This document shows positions 1 through 6,600 of a stretch of DNA of 24,122 nt, in pieces. Source of the DNA: a virus. The notes beneath the pieces were generated by a model that ran no database searches, was not told where the DNA came from, and saw only the letters and a list, made by a program, of their open reading frames with translations. Every line of letters begins with the position of its first letter. The first letter of the stretch is position 1. The DNA lies in the IMG/VR virus record IMGVR_UViG_3300009172_001193, positions 1-24,122 of that record. One strand, given 5' to 3'. A program made the translations under genes and the position numbers.

Positions 1-595
1 CTCGCATGCACTTCTCAAATAACATAAAGTCAGGCTGAGGAGCCGCTTTTACTTCTTTTGTTTTCTTATCTTTAACTGGCTTGCCTCTATCATCAAAGTA
101 TCCGGTAATAGTAGTCTTAACACCAGTTATACCATTATACAAATCAACATTAGGAGCAATTAACTGTTCAAAGTCTTTATCGCTAGATACAATAACATGT
201 TTATCATCTGGATGCAAGTCGATCCAACGTGCAATTAAGTCATCTGCTTCAACACCAGAATTTTGCAATACAGTAACATTAGTACGTTCTGTTAAGTACT
301 TTTTAAAGATATCAAAGCTCTCCCAAAATACTTGTTCTTCTTCTTGTTCTTTTACTGTAAGTTTATCTCTAGCAACCTTACGTTGTGCTTTGTAAGGAGC
401 ATAAATTTCTTTACGCCAGCTACGTCCTTCAAAGCAACATACAACATGAGTAGCCTTTTGCTCACGCCATTGCTTTAAGATACTAGCAAATATAATATGA
501 TAGCTCATTGCAACACGTTCTTCTGATGTACCGTGACGTATTACATGCCTAGCACGGAAAAACAAGTTAGCCGCATCAACTAGTAAAAAAGACAT
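1..595 (-). CDS. 5'-3' exonuclease / FEN-type nuclease (T4 RNase H-like), 3' end outside window
   Basis: Partial gene: it starts at the ATG at 595 and is still open at base 1 (198 residues visible). It should remove RNA primers and flaps during phage DNA replication, like T4 RNase H (PIN/FEN fold). Visible acidic metal ligands are D7 in LLVDAANLF, E56 in CCFEGRSWR (most relatives have Asp here), E116/D118/D119 in GVEADDLIARW and D139/D141 in SSDKDFEQL. The basic stretch RKEIYAPYKAQR (61-72) matches the substrate-binding helical region of FEN nucleases. The start is supported by AGGAG seven bases upstream and by a strong promoter at 626-654. What is seen is the motif set; the role is inferred from the family and from other T4-like replication genes in the window. 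DNA polymerase I-type 5' nuclease is the alternative family name. Confidence 0.85.
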   Translation of the reverse strand, partial: MSFLLVDAANLFFRARHVIRHGTSEERVAMSYHIIFASILKQWREQKATHVVCCFEGRSWRKEIYAPYKAQRKVARDKLTVKEQEEEQVFWESFDIFKKYLTERTNVTVLQNSGVEADDLIARWIDLHPDDKHVIVSSDKDFEQLIAPNVDLYNGITGVKTTITGYFDDRGKPVKDKKTKEVKAAPQPDFMLFEKCMR

Positions 596-625
596 ATGTA
601 ACTCCTAAAGTTTCATTATTTAATT

Positions 626-654
626 AATATAACATAACATTAATGTAATGTCAA
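626..654 (-). promoter_or_regulatory. sigma70-type promoter for the exonuclease gene
   Basis: On the minus strand, TTGACA (654-649) and TATATT (631-626) are separated by exactly 17 bases. The site lies in the 67-base gap before the exonuclease, and transcription should start near base 619. It is one of five sites in the window with the same layout. Confidence 0.75.
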
Positions 655-662
655 CCTTTATT

Positions 663-920
663 TTAAATACCTTGAGTTTGTTTTGGCTTAGTTGTTGCCC
701 TAAGTGTCAAGTATTCTTTTAGGCTTTCTTCATCAAAGCAATATGTCTTACCCGGGCCATTAAAATGTTGTTTGTATAATTGTTCTATCCTAACAGTATT
801 TGCCCTTGCTGATACTTGACAATGTTCTAGACTTTGAAAGTTTGGTTGAGTTAGTATAAAGTGTTCCGAAGTACCATCTTCGGCAACCGCCATTGCTACT
901 AATACAATTAGCCACTTCAT
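663..920 (-). CDS. small exported two-cysteine protein, unknown function
   Basis: 85 residues, not recognised. The N-terminus MKWLIVLVAMAVAEDG is a short hydrophobic segment ending in small residues, so a signal peptide cut near AVA-ED is likely and the mature protein would be periplasmic. Two cysteines follow (in SLEHCQ and KTYCF), enough for one disulfide. The ATG overlaps the stop of the upstream gene (ATGA at 917-920), so translation is probably coupled. The layout (hydrophobic start, LExC, then a second Cys) resembles the small protein at 6409-6600, and the two may be distant relatives. That reading is by eye only. Confidence 0.6.
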   Translation of the reverse strand: MKWLIVLVAMAVAEDGTSEHFILTQPNFQSLEHCQVSARANTVRIEQLYKQHFNGPGKTYCFDEESLKEYLTLRATTKPKQTQGI

Positions 921-1255
921 GATTGATTCAACGTCTTTTCATTAGTACGAACTCTACCACCATCAGCAATAGCACTTTGTTGTGCCTGCCCATCTAAACT
1001 AACATTCGTACAAAGGTCTGTAAACCATTGATCAACTACTGATTCAGGTGTAGGACCATAGTAGTTTGCTTTAATTAAGTGTTTAACAAATGCAGGATTC
1101 CATTCTAGTTCAAAATAACCTTCTTTTGGATTATCTTTATTAATGTCACAAGTAACAACATTAACCCAAGGCTCTTTACTGTCTTGCATTTTCTCAGACA
1201 TAGTACTAGGTTTAACTTTTTCTTTACCTAGCTTCTCTTTTAACCATTTAAGCAT
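917..1255 (-). CDS. conserved hypothetical phage protein
   Basis: 112 residues, no recognised domain. The first 20 residues are very basic (MLKWLKEKLGKEK), the middle is mixed alpha/beta (ELEWNPAFVKHLIKANYYG), and the tail carries a GGRVRTNEK stretch. It is soluble, with no signal peptide or membrane segment. The ATG at 1255 has GAGG nine bases upstream and overlaps the end of the DUF1289-like gene by eight bases; the 3' end overlaps the next gene by four. This tight coupling marks it as a real gene of the same transcript. No function can be assigned. Confidence 0.65.
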   Translation of the reverse strand: MLKWLKEKLGKEKVKPSTMSEKMQDSKEPWVNVVTCDINKDNPKEGYFELEWNPAFVKHLIKANYYGPTPESVVDQWFTDLCTNVSLDGQAQQSAIADGGRVRTNEKTLNQS

Positions 1256-1442
1256 TTTCTTGTTCCTCTTCCCTTACTGTGCATTGTGATACAACATTAT
1301 CACGTTCTTCGTCTGTGTAATTTCTCCACTCTGTTCTTTCCTCATCAGTCCTGTAACAACCAATACAATATTCACCGTTAGGTCCGTAACCTGCAACGCA
1401 GATGCCCACGCATGGGTTAGTTTCTATCCAGTGTTTTGTCAT
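1248..1442 (-). CDS. DUF1289-like small four-cysteine protein
   Basis: 64 residues with the pattern of the DUF1289 family: NPCVGICV at 9-16, then a Gly-rich turn, YCIGCYRTDEE at 25-35 and a YTDEERD helix start at 42-48. The four cysteines (C11, C15, C26, C29) are placed to bind a metal or Fe-S cluster; this is seen in the sequence, while the ligand itself is unknown. The family is common in Proteobacteria and its biochemical role is not established. Finding it in a phage suggests capture from a proteobacterial host. AGGAG sits six bases before the ATG at 1442. Confidence 0.8.
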   Translation of the reverse strand: MTKHWIETNPCVGICVAGYGPNGEYCIGCYRTDEERTEWRNYTDEERDNVVSQCTVREEEQENA

Positions 1443-1465
1443 TCAAGACTCCTAAGTAAGAAACG

Positions 1466-1490
1466 CCAAATCCCCAAATAGAGGACTTGG
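1466..1490 (-). other. intergenic hairpin, possible weak terminator or RNA-processing stem
   Basis: Bases 1466-1475 pair with 1481-1490 to give a 10-bp stem (two G-U pairs when read as minus-strand RNA) closed by a five-base loop, between the genes at 1500-1691 and 1248-1442. On the minus strand the stem is followed by CGTTTCTTACTT, which is not a clean U-run, so full intrinsic termination is doubtful. The stem is the strongest RNA fold seen in the gaps of this window. Confidence 0.45.
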
Positions 1491-1499
1491 CTATTCTTG

Positions 1500-1691
1500 T
1501 CAGTGGACGGATGCTCCATCCTCATATAAATTTATGCCCATTACACGGAGTAAGTTTTCCATTTCAATCGGCACATCTTTTTCTACTTTGCCTTCAGGAA
1601 TAAAAATTCCTTTTACATGACCGTCATCTCCAAATATTAGAGCCCAGTCATTGCCTTCCATTAGTTCGTCTAGTTTACCTTTTACTTGCAT
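1500..1691 (-). CDS. small acidic hypothetical protein
   Basis: 63 residues, not recognised. The sequence reads as one compact beta-rich domain: a helix (KLDELMEG), then DWALIFGDDGHVKGIFIPEG, which looks like a beta hairpin, then an amphipathic helix (PIEMENLLRVMG). No cysteine, signal or membrane segment. AAGGAG lies ten bases upstream of the ATG. It sits between a lipoprotein gene and the hairpin at 1466-1490. The good ribosome site and same-strand context support it as real; the function is unknown. Confidence 0.6.
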   Translation of the reverse strand: MQVKGKLDELMEGNDWALIFGDDGHVKGIFIPEGKVEKDVPIEMENLLRVMGINLYEDGASVH

Positions 1692-1721
1692 TTTCTTTAT
1701 CTCCTTATATTATCAGAAAAT

Positions 1722-1997
1722 TTAGTCTTTGCAAGGTTCTCCAGTTGTAACTGGACCAACAGATCCGTCGTTGCCGACTTGTTTAAAGTAAAGTTTGTCT
1801 CCTACAGATAAATCCTGGAACGGATCAGGGCTAAAAGCATATTCGCCTGACGGACTAGGGTTCTGGGTAACAACATGACAACCTACCCAAACATATTCAG
1901 CCTTACCATTTTTGCTGGCCGCTATGTGACCAGGTGAGCATGCACCTAGTACTGCTAATGTAGTTAAAAGCACTGGAATAACCTTAAGTATCTTCAT
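1722..1997 (-). CDS. small lipoprotein
   Basis: 91 residues with a textbook lipoprotein signal: K2 and K5, a hydrophobic core (VIPVLLTTLAVL) and the lipobox L17-G18-A19-C20. Mature protein of 72 residues; Ser at +2 favours the outer membrane, implying a Gram-negative host. The rest is probably a small beta domain (AEYVWVGCHVVTQN, then KLYFKQVGNDG) with two more cysteines (in VGCHV and GEPCKD). Possible roles are superinfection exclusion or an outer-membrane spanin, but no holin, endolysin or inner-membrane spanin is beside it, so no lysis role is claimed. Confidence 0.8.
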   Translation of the reverse strand: MKILKVIPVLLTTLAVLGACSPGHIAASKNGKAEYVWVGCHVVTQNPSPSGEYAFSPDPFQDLSVGDKLYFKQVGNDGSVGPVTTGEPCKD

Positions 1998-2051
1998 AGT
2001 TAGAAATCCTTTTCTAGATCGTGTTTAAATGCCTTCTATAAGCATTGTTAT

Positions 2052-2939
2052 TTATGTTCCTATAGCATTTCCAAACAAGTAGACATGTACTCTTGCCGCT
2101 ACATTGTATCCTCGTTTAAATGCCTTTTCTGCGACCGCACCTGCTGTCGCATGTTGTTCTTCTTCTCTTGCCCCTACAGGCATAACCCATACAGGCCACA
2201 TAACGCCGGCTTCCCTAAACTGGCTTATAACCCCTTCCATCTCTTCCCAATGTTCTTCTTGATGGCCAACTACAAACTTTAATTGACCTGTTTTACTTGC
2301 TTTGTAATAATCAGCAACAATCTCTGGCTTAATAGCTTTTTCAGGTTTCTCTCCTGCAACATTCCAAAGTTTAGGACTACAACTAAAAAATATTTCAGTA
2401 TCTATTTCTTTTACCCAATCTTTAAAGTCTTCACTAAGTTTTTGTGTTCCGTTAGTTTCAAATGTCATTGAAGCTGGCACATTGTTCTGTCTTACTAATT
2501 CGTTGTGTATACCTACAGTTGCTCTTTGTCCTGTAATCATAAGTGGCTCGCCACCTGTAATACACAAATGTTGTTGTTGTTTACTTACTGGATGCAAGAA
2601 CAGTCCTTCAGGGTTGCTATCATTTTTCATAATATCAATAATTTTATTTGCTAACACTTCAGGCTCTTCGTGTCCCATTAGACTCTTAAACTTCTTTGCC
2701 CAAGTGTAACTACTGTCGCAACCTTTATCCCATACAGGTAAGTCTTCAACTCTGTCTACACTAGATACATCAAAGTCTTCAAAAGGCAGTTCATATGTTT
2801 CTGGATTTGTAGGATCTATTTGTCCAAAGCCATTACATTGTAAGTTACATAAGAAGAAACGTATCCAAGCAGTAGGTACACCTGTATAATGTCCTTCTCC
2901 TTGTATACTGTGAAATATCTCACTATAATAGTATTTCAT
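2052..2939 (-). CDS. queE: 7-carboxy-7-deazaguanine synthase (radical SAM)
   Basis: QueE converts 6-carboxy-tetrahydropterin to 7-carboxy-7-deazaguanine with SAM and a [4Fe-4S] cluster. The start EIFHSIQGEGHYTGVPTAW (7-25) is typical of QueE; GGEP is at 129-132 and a TFETNGTQ strand near 160. The cluster motif is unusual: C31 and C35 (CNLQC) are followed by about 38 residues before C74 in GCDSSYTW, the segment that aligns with the usual WCDTxxTW. So the motif is CX3CX38C, with an insertion between the second and third cysteines. At 295 residues it is longer than E. coli QueE (about 220). It has its own promoter at 2961-2989 and GAGGAG just before the ATG. With FolE, a QueD-like protein and a TGT-like enzyme in the window, it most likely feeds DNA base modification rather than tRNA queuosine. 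Confidence 0.88.
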   Translation of the reverse strand: MKYYYSEIFHSIQGEGHYTGVPTAWIRFFLCNLQCNGFGQIDPTNPETYELPFEDFDVSSVDRVEDLPVWDKGCDSSYTWAKKFKSLMGHEEPEVLANKIIDIMKNDSNPEGLFLHPVSKQQQHLCITGGEPLMITGQRATVGIHNELVRQNNVPASMTFETNGTQKLSEDFKDWVKEIDTEIFFSCSPKLWNVAGEKPEKAIKPEIVADYYKASKTGQLKFVVGHQEEHWEEMEGVISQFREAGVMWPVWVMPVGAREEEQHATAGAVAEKAFKRGYNVAARVHVYLFGNAIGT

Positions 2940-2960
2940 ATTCTCTCCTCATTATAACGT

Positions 2961-2989
2961 ATTGTACTATAGTTACTACATAAAGTCAA
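2961..2989 (-). promoter_or_regulatory. sigma70-type promoter for queE
   Basis: TTGACT (2989-2984) and TACAAT (2966-2961) on the minus strand, 17 bases apart. The -35 begins two bases after the stop codon of the 2OG oxygenase gene, so the promoter fills the whole 51-base gap. It would give queE its own transcription start inside a long gene run. Confidence 0.75.
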
Positions 2990-2990
2990 C

Positions 2991-3749
2991 CTATATTTTT
3001 ACCACAAAGTCTGGATACTTTGCAATACTTTTATCAAGTAACGTTTCTAATTTAGTTAAGTCTACCCAACCTTTGACTACTGCTAATATTTTACGATTAG
3101 AACCATCAAAGTCTGCACCATGTAAGTAATCTTCGTTATTCCAAGCAAATGTATTAGTACCTTCTGGTAGTACAACATAATGCTTTTGGTCTGTTGGTAC
3201 CTCAGTATTAGGTTTATGTGCTTTAGCAGAAGTAAGCCAGAATGTAGGTTTAGGATTTTCATCTTGTAACATTATACGGATTTCTGTAGGAAAGAACATT
3301 TTACCATCTAAACTATCTGGCATGTTACCATCATAGTGTGCTGGTATTTGCTTATGTGCTGACCAAAGTCTAATACTTCTTATTCTAACAAATGGTAATT
3401 CATCAAACATTCTTTGTACCATAATAGGGCTTATTTCTCTAGCCTCTTCTGTAATTTTAGTACCCCAAGATCCATGTTCATACAGATCCATGTCCTCATG
3501 TAGTGCTAGTCCGTGCCATTGTGTTTTAGTTATATCTGGGTTAGTTAAATTAGCAGAACCTCTGTCAATATGGTTTCTCCAAACAACATGATTTTCATTT
3601 GTCCATAGGTCCCAAAAAGCAGTTTCGTTATCAAACACAAACGGTTCTAAGTCAAGTGGTAGAGAAACCACATCCTTATATTTGTAGTTAAGGTGCGGGC
3701 ATTGTTTAAGATCTATTAAATCTCTTAACTCGTTATAATTAATAGCCAA
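2991..3749 (-). CDS. 2-oxoglutarate/Fe(II)-dependent oxygenase, aspartyl/asparaginyl hydroxylase-like
   Basis: 252 residues. The C-terminal half shows the double-stranded beta-helix iron site: H138-x-D140 in IPAHYDG, distal H210 in DYLHGAD, and R219 in SNRKILAVV, which would bind 2-oxoglutarate. The order and spacing fit asparaginyl/aspartyl beta-hydroxylase or prolyl-4-hydroxylase-like enzymes. The substrate is unknown; phage members may hydroxylate a protein or a base. The start is a TTG at 3749 with GGAG six bases upstream; there is no nearby in-frame ATG, and the TTG directly follows the TGA of the ferredoxin gene. That coupling suggests the ferredoxin and the oxygenase are made together. 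Confidence 0.75.
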   Translation of the reverse strand: MAINYNELRDLIDLKQCPHLNYKYKDVVSLPLDLEPFVFDNETAFWDLWTNENHVVWRNHIDRGSANLTNPDITKTQWHGLALHEDMDLYEHGSWGTKITEEAREISPIMVQRMFDELPFVRIRSIRLWSAHKQIPAHYDGNMPDSLDGKMFFPTEIRIMLQDENPKPTFWLTSAKAHKPNTEVPTDQKHYVVLPEGTNTFAWNNEDYLHGADFDGSNRKILAVVKGWVDLTKLETLLDKSIAKYPDFVVKI

Positions 3750-4076
3750 TCATTTCTCCATTAAATTCTTTTTATCTTTTGTATCTTTAAATTCATCTGC
3801 TTCTGGTAAAGGATCTTTTTGCTCTGTGATTACTGGCCATTTTTGTGACATCTCTTCGTTAATTGTAATCCAATCTTTATCAGGATAACTTTGCATTTCG
3901 TAATCATCTATGATTGCATCTACAGGACACTCAGGTATGCATACTCCACAGTCAATACATTCATCAGGGTTAATAACTAACATGTTAGGCCCTTCATAAA
4001 AACAATCAACTGGACATACACTTACACAATCAGTATACTTACATTTAATACATGCGTCTACAACGTAATGTGGCAT
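3750..4076 (-). CDS. fdxA: 7Fe ferredoxin, FdxA type
   Basis: 108 residues starting [17 protein letters not shown]. Cysteines are placed as in Azotobacter ferredoxin I: C9, C17 and C50 for a [3Fe-4S] cluster, and C21, C40, C43, C46 for a [4Fe-4S] cluster, plus conserved C12 and C25. The acidic C-terminal tail (about 58-108) is also family-like. The ATG at 4076 was chosen over one 27 bases upstream because the family begins MPYVV and because AAGGA lies just before it; it is one base after the stop of the phosphoribosyltransferase gene. The protein would carry electrons in the host cytoplasm, possibly to QueE or to another Fe-S or iron enzyme encoded here. The partner is inference. Confidence 0.9.
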   Translation of the reverse strand: MPHYVVDACIKCKYTDCVSVCPVDCFYEGPNMLVINPDECIDCGVCIPECPVDAIIDDYEMQSYPDKDWITINEEMSQKWPVITEQKDPLPEADEFKDTKDKKNLMEK

Positions 4077-4077
4077 A

Positions 4078-4629
4078 TTATCCTTTTTCCCATGGAAAGA
4101 CAATCCAGTGGTCTTTCTCTGCTTTATTAATCTCTATTGAAGTATAGTCAATCTCTATGTCACTACCTAAATTGTTTACTATTGAAGCAAACTTGACATT
4201 ACCACTTTTACTTTGAAATACTTTATTCCAGGATTCATGTTCATCTGGCATACAAATAGATCTCCAATCGTTTTTAATCCACTCGTATGTTGCACCAGTA
4301 TCATTTATATCATCTAATATTAGAATCTTTTTTCTCTTACTAGGATCCCATCTGCATTTAAATATTTTTTGTTGTTCTTCGTTCATATAACCAAAAGCAT
4401 CTTCTGCCATCCAACAGTTACTTTCGTTTTCAGATACACCATCTCTTAGTCTAACATCTAGTGTATGCATGCGTAAATCATATTGATGACTCATTAATAC
4501 TGCCGGGACTAATCCTCCTCGAGTAATACCAACAATGTAATCAGGTCTCCATTGATCTTTATACATTTGACTAGCAATATCATGTACTGCGTTCTCAATG
4601 TCAGTATCAGTTAAAAACATTTTATTCAT
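4078..4629 (-). CDS. purine-type phosphoribosyltransferase
   Basis: 183 residues. The PRPP-binding motif is clear: [13 protein letters not shown] (102-114), and the pyrophosphate-loop element [13 protein letters not shown] lies at 31-43. This is the type I phosphoribosyltransferase fold, closest by eye to hypoxanthine/xanthine-guanine enzymes, which make a nucleoside monophosphate from a free base and PRPP. Base specificity cannot be read from the sequence. The start at 4629 is preferred to the one at 4644 because AGGAGG lies six bases before it; the stop of the upstream gene is two bases away. Together with GMP reductase it suggests purine salvage during infection. Confidence 0.8.
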   Translation of the reverse strand: MNKMFLTDTDIENAVHDIASQMYKDQWRPDYIVGITRGGLVPAVLMSHQYDLRMHTLDVRLRDGVSENESNCWMAEDAFGYMNEEQQKIFKCRWDPSKRKKILILDDINDTGATYEWIKNDWRSICMPDEHESWNKVFQSKSGNVKFASIVNNLGSDIEIDYTSIEINKAEKDHWIVFPWEKG

Positions 4630-4630
4630 A

Positions 4631-5113
4631 TTATTCCTCCTCAAAGCTATCAGGCCCAGAAAGTAATTTCTCCATTGCCTTATACTCGTTATATAATTGT
4701 TTTAATCCTTCAAATTTTTTATGCATTTCTTCATTTGGATATAGTATAGCAAGCCTTTTATCGATAACTTCTAACTTACGATTTATCTCTGCAATTTGTA
4801 CTTGTTCAAATCCAGGATCTCCCATCTTATCACCTATAGTAGTCCAAGGTGTATGAGTTGAACCCGGAGCAAACTCATAACTGTTGTTCCAGCCAATGTC
4901 TTCTGTTGCAGAAATTGCAGTTAAGGTAACATCATTTGTAACAGGAACTGTTCCTATTACTTCGTCATGTGTTCCGTCAGTGGTTACTGTAGTTGTAAGA
5001 GTTGCATCTTTCTTAACTAACTTACGTTTACTATCACCAAACTTCCGTGAGTAAACAGTCTTACCTTTGTCTGGGCTTTCGTAAATATACTTTGTGTTAT
5101 CGTTGTCTGACAT
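4631..5113 (-). CDS. conserved hypothetical phage protein with C-terminal coiled coil
   Basis: 160 residues. The N-terminus (KYIYESPDKGKTVYSRKFG, 8-26) resembles a motif that I recall from proteins of T4-like cyanophages. A low-complexity Thr/Val-rich stretch (about 37-70) follows, with an aromatic middle (about 74-91, including SYEFAPGSTH). From about 104 to 150 the sequence is a charged heptad-like helix (AEINRKLEVIDKRLAIL, then FEGLKQLYNEYKAMEKLL), a likely coiled coil. It could be a small structural or scaffolding protein. No function is assigned. Confidence 0.6.
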   Translation of the reverse strand: MSDNDNTKYIYESPDKGKTVYSRKFGDSKRKLVKKDATLTTTVTTDGTHDEVIGTVPVTNDVTLTAISATEDIGWNNSYEFAPGSTHTPWTTIGDKMGDPGFEQVQIAEINRKLEVIDKRLAILYPNEEMHKKFEGLKQLYNEYKAMEKLLSGPDSFEEE

Positions 5114-5128
5114 TACACCTACTACTAG

Positions 5129-5803
5129 TTAAGGCTTGTTAACAATATTCATAAACTCAGCTCTAACAGAAGCATCAGTTTTAAATACTCCACCAAGTTT
5201 ACTTGTAATAGTAGAGCTACCAGTATCTTCAACACCTCTAGACTTAACACAATAATGAGATGCATCAACTACGACTGCAACATGGTCTGTTTCTAAGATT
5301 GCCTGTAGTGCATGAAATACTTGCTCTGTTAAACGTTCTTGTATTTGAGGACGTTTAGCAAAGTATTCAACAATACGATTAATTTTAGACAGTCCAAGCA
5401 CTTTCTGATTAGGGATATATGCAACAGTAGCAAGTCCGTCGATAACAACAAAGTGATGCTCACAGTTACTTTGAACGTTAATATTACGTTCAACAACCAT
5501 TTCATCGTACTTCATTTTATTGTCTACTGCTGTACATTTAGGAAATGCTTCGTAATCGAGACCCCAAAAGATTTCGTTTACATACATTTTTGCAACTCTC
5601 TTTGGAGTATCCATTAAACTATCGTCACTTAGATCTAGTCCAAGTGTTTCCATAATCTTATTAAAATGTTTTTCGATAATTTCAATCTTGTCTGTACGAC
5701 TTAGATTGTTTTCTATTACAGGAGTTTCAACTCCCTTTTTAACTAGATATTCATGGATTGATTGCCCTAAGGCGGGGTCGGTTTTAGTTTTATTATATGA
5801 CAT
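5129..5803 (-). CDS. folE: GTP cyclohydrolase I
   Basis: FolE turns GTP into dihydroneopterin triphosphate, the first step of both folate and 7-deazaguanine synthesis. 224 residues, matching the family. Zinc and active-site residues are present: C114-E-H-H117 in SNCEHHFVV, H183 and C185 in ASHYCVKSRGVE, and the conserved blocks IPNQKVLGLSKINRIVEYFA (130-149) and RPQIQERLTEQV (151-162). The ATG at 5803 has AAGGAAGG six bases upstream. A 100-base gap precedes it, with a late-type box. Given QueE and a DpdA-like enzyme in the window, supply of deazaguanine precursor is the likely reason a phage keeps this gene; folate supply for dTMP synthesis is the alternative. Confidence 0.95.
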   Translation of the reverse strand: MSYNKTKTDPALGQSIHEYLVKKGVETPVIENNLSRTDKIEIIEKHFNKIMETLGLDLSDDSLMDTPKRVAKMYVNEIFWGLDYEAFPKCTAVDNKMKYDEMVVERNINVQSNCEHHFVVIDGLATVAYIPNQKVLGLSKINRIVEYFAKRPQIQERLTEQVFHALQAILETDHVAVVVDASHYCVKSRGVEDTGSSTITSKLGGVFKTDASVRAEFMNIVNKP

Positions 5804-5869
5804 AGTTTTCCTTCCTTACACGGATAATAAATTTTAATTTGTTTAGGGTACCTTTGTGTACCTTGCAAC

Positions 5870-5877
5870 TATTTATC
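5870..5877 (-). promoter_or_regulatory. possible T4-type late promoter box upstream of folE
   Basis: GATAAATA on the minus strand in the 100-base gap before folE, one base from the TATAAATA consensus of T4 late promoters. No convincing -35/-10 pair was found in the gap. A single short AT-rich match is weak evidence. Confidence 0.25.
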
Positions 5878-5903
5878 ATCATTTTAATTATTGTACACTC
5901 TTT

Positions 5904-6161
5904 CTACGGATTAATCAAGACTTCTGAAGGCCATTTCTCAAGAAATTCTAACATATCTTCCCGTTTTTTAAATTCAACATATGTTGTAGTAGACATGTTA
6001 TCAAACTTTTCGATACTGTTTCTCAAGTTATGAATTCTTCTCCAGTCAATTTCCTCACCTTTATAATTATGAGCTTTCCATCTTTTACCACAATGTGCAT
6101 TTAACCATTTCTTAACTTGAGATAATTCAACAACACTTTTATCTAACTTAATGTTGTTCAT
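5904..6161 (-). CDS. small hypothetical protein
   Basis: 85 residues, not recognised. It is basic and aromatic in the middle (WLNAHCGKRWKAHNYKGEEIDWRRI, split around residues 19-43) and helical at the end (EDMLEFLEKWP). No signal or membrane segment. The ATG overlaps the stop of the glutaredoxin gene by four bases (ATGA), so the two are translationally coupled. The Trp/Arg/Lys-rich core could bind nucleic acid, but this is a guess from composition only. Confidence 0.6.
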   Translation of the reverse strand: MNNIKLDKSVVELSQVKKWLNAHCGKRWKAHNYKGEEIDWRRIHNLRNSIEKFDNMSTTTYVEFKKREDMLEFLEKWPSEVLINP

Positions 6162-6409
6162 GCTTCTGTGTAGATTTTGTGATTCATTAAATCAGTCCAA
6201 CCTCCAACTAACTTATCATCAACAAAGATTTGAGGAACTGTTTTAGCATTAGGTACTGCTTCAAGTAGCATCTCTCTAGTAAACCCATCTGCTCCAATCT
6301 TATGTTCTGTATATGCTATGTCTTTTGTTTCAAAGAAGTGTTTAGCCATATCACAGTAACCACATAAATCTCTGCTGTATATTACAACTTTATATCTAGT
6401 ATTATACAT
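6158..6409 (-). CDS. glutaredoxin
   Basis: 83 residues. Thioredoxin-fold redox protein with the active site C16-G-Y-C19 (CPYC in the classical form), the cis-proline TVP at 57-59 that binds glutathione, and the GG pair at 69-70 followed by WTDL. Like T4 NrdC it could reduce ribonucleotide reductase or other disulfides in the host cytoplasm. The ATG at 6409 was chosen: it overlaps the upstream stop as TAATG, and the resulting length fits the family, whereas a TTG start at 6451 would add 14 residues not seen in glutaredoxins. The Shine-Dalgarno is poor, so expression probably depends on coupling. No ribonucleotide reductase is in the window. Confidence 0.9.
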   Translation of the reverse strand: MYNTRYKVVIYSRDLCGYCDMAKHFFETKDIAYTEHKIGADGFTREMLLEAVPNAKTVPQIFVDDKLVGGWTDLMNHKIYTEA

Positions 6410-6600
6410 TATACTTTTTCTAACCTTTCTGTCATAGATCCTATAAAACAACTTCCTTCAGTTGCATTGTAATCATTTATTATATCAGGGAGTTTCTTGT
6501 TACACTCCTCTAGTTTAGTTATGCCATACATCTGTTCTGGATCTATACTCATATTAAATCCACTAAAGGTTAAGTATACTACCAAGATTACCTCATTCAT
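6409..6600 (-). CDS. small exported two-cysteine protein, unknown function
   Basis: 63 residues. The hydrophobic N-terminus MNEVILVVYLTFSGFNMS suggests export or membrane anchoring, although it lacks the usual positive charge. Two cysteines follow (in LEECNKK and GSCFIG). It overlaps the cytidylyltransferase gene upstream and the glutaredoxin gene downstream (TAATG). The ATG at 6600 is preferred over a GTG one codon earlier. Not recognised; similar in layout to the protein at 663-920. Confidence 0.5.
   Translation of the reverse strand: MNEVILVVYLTFSGFNMSIDPEQMYGITKLEECNKKLPDIINDYNATEGSCFIGSMTERLEKV

Noticed and set aside
81-395. Plus-strand open frame of about 100 codons at the left edge
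   Set aside because: It is antisense to the clear FEN-type exonuclease on the minus strand, has no convincing ribosome site and resembles no protein.
2020-2060. Stem with AATGC/GCATT and a CATAAATA box after queE
   Set aside because: The stem is short with a bulge and no U-run, and the box departs from the late consensus at its first base; neither stands out from AT-rich background.
2085-2709. Three consecutive plus-strand open frames
   Set aside because: All are antisense to queE, are rich in Cys, Phe and Ser, as shadow frames often are, and have no ribosome sites.
6409-6451. TTG start 14 codons upstream for glutaredoxin
   Set aside because: The added residues are not typical of glutaredoxins and no ribosome site is seen; the ATG at 6409 fits family length.
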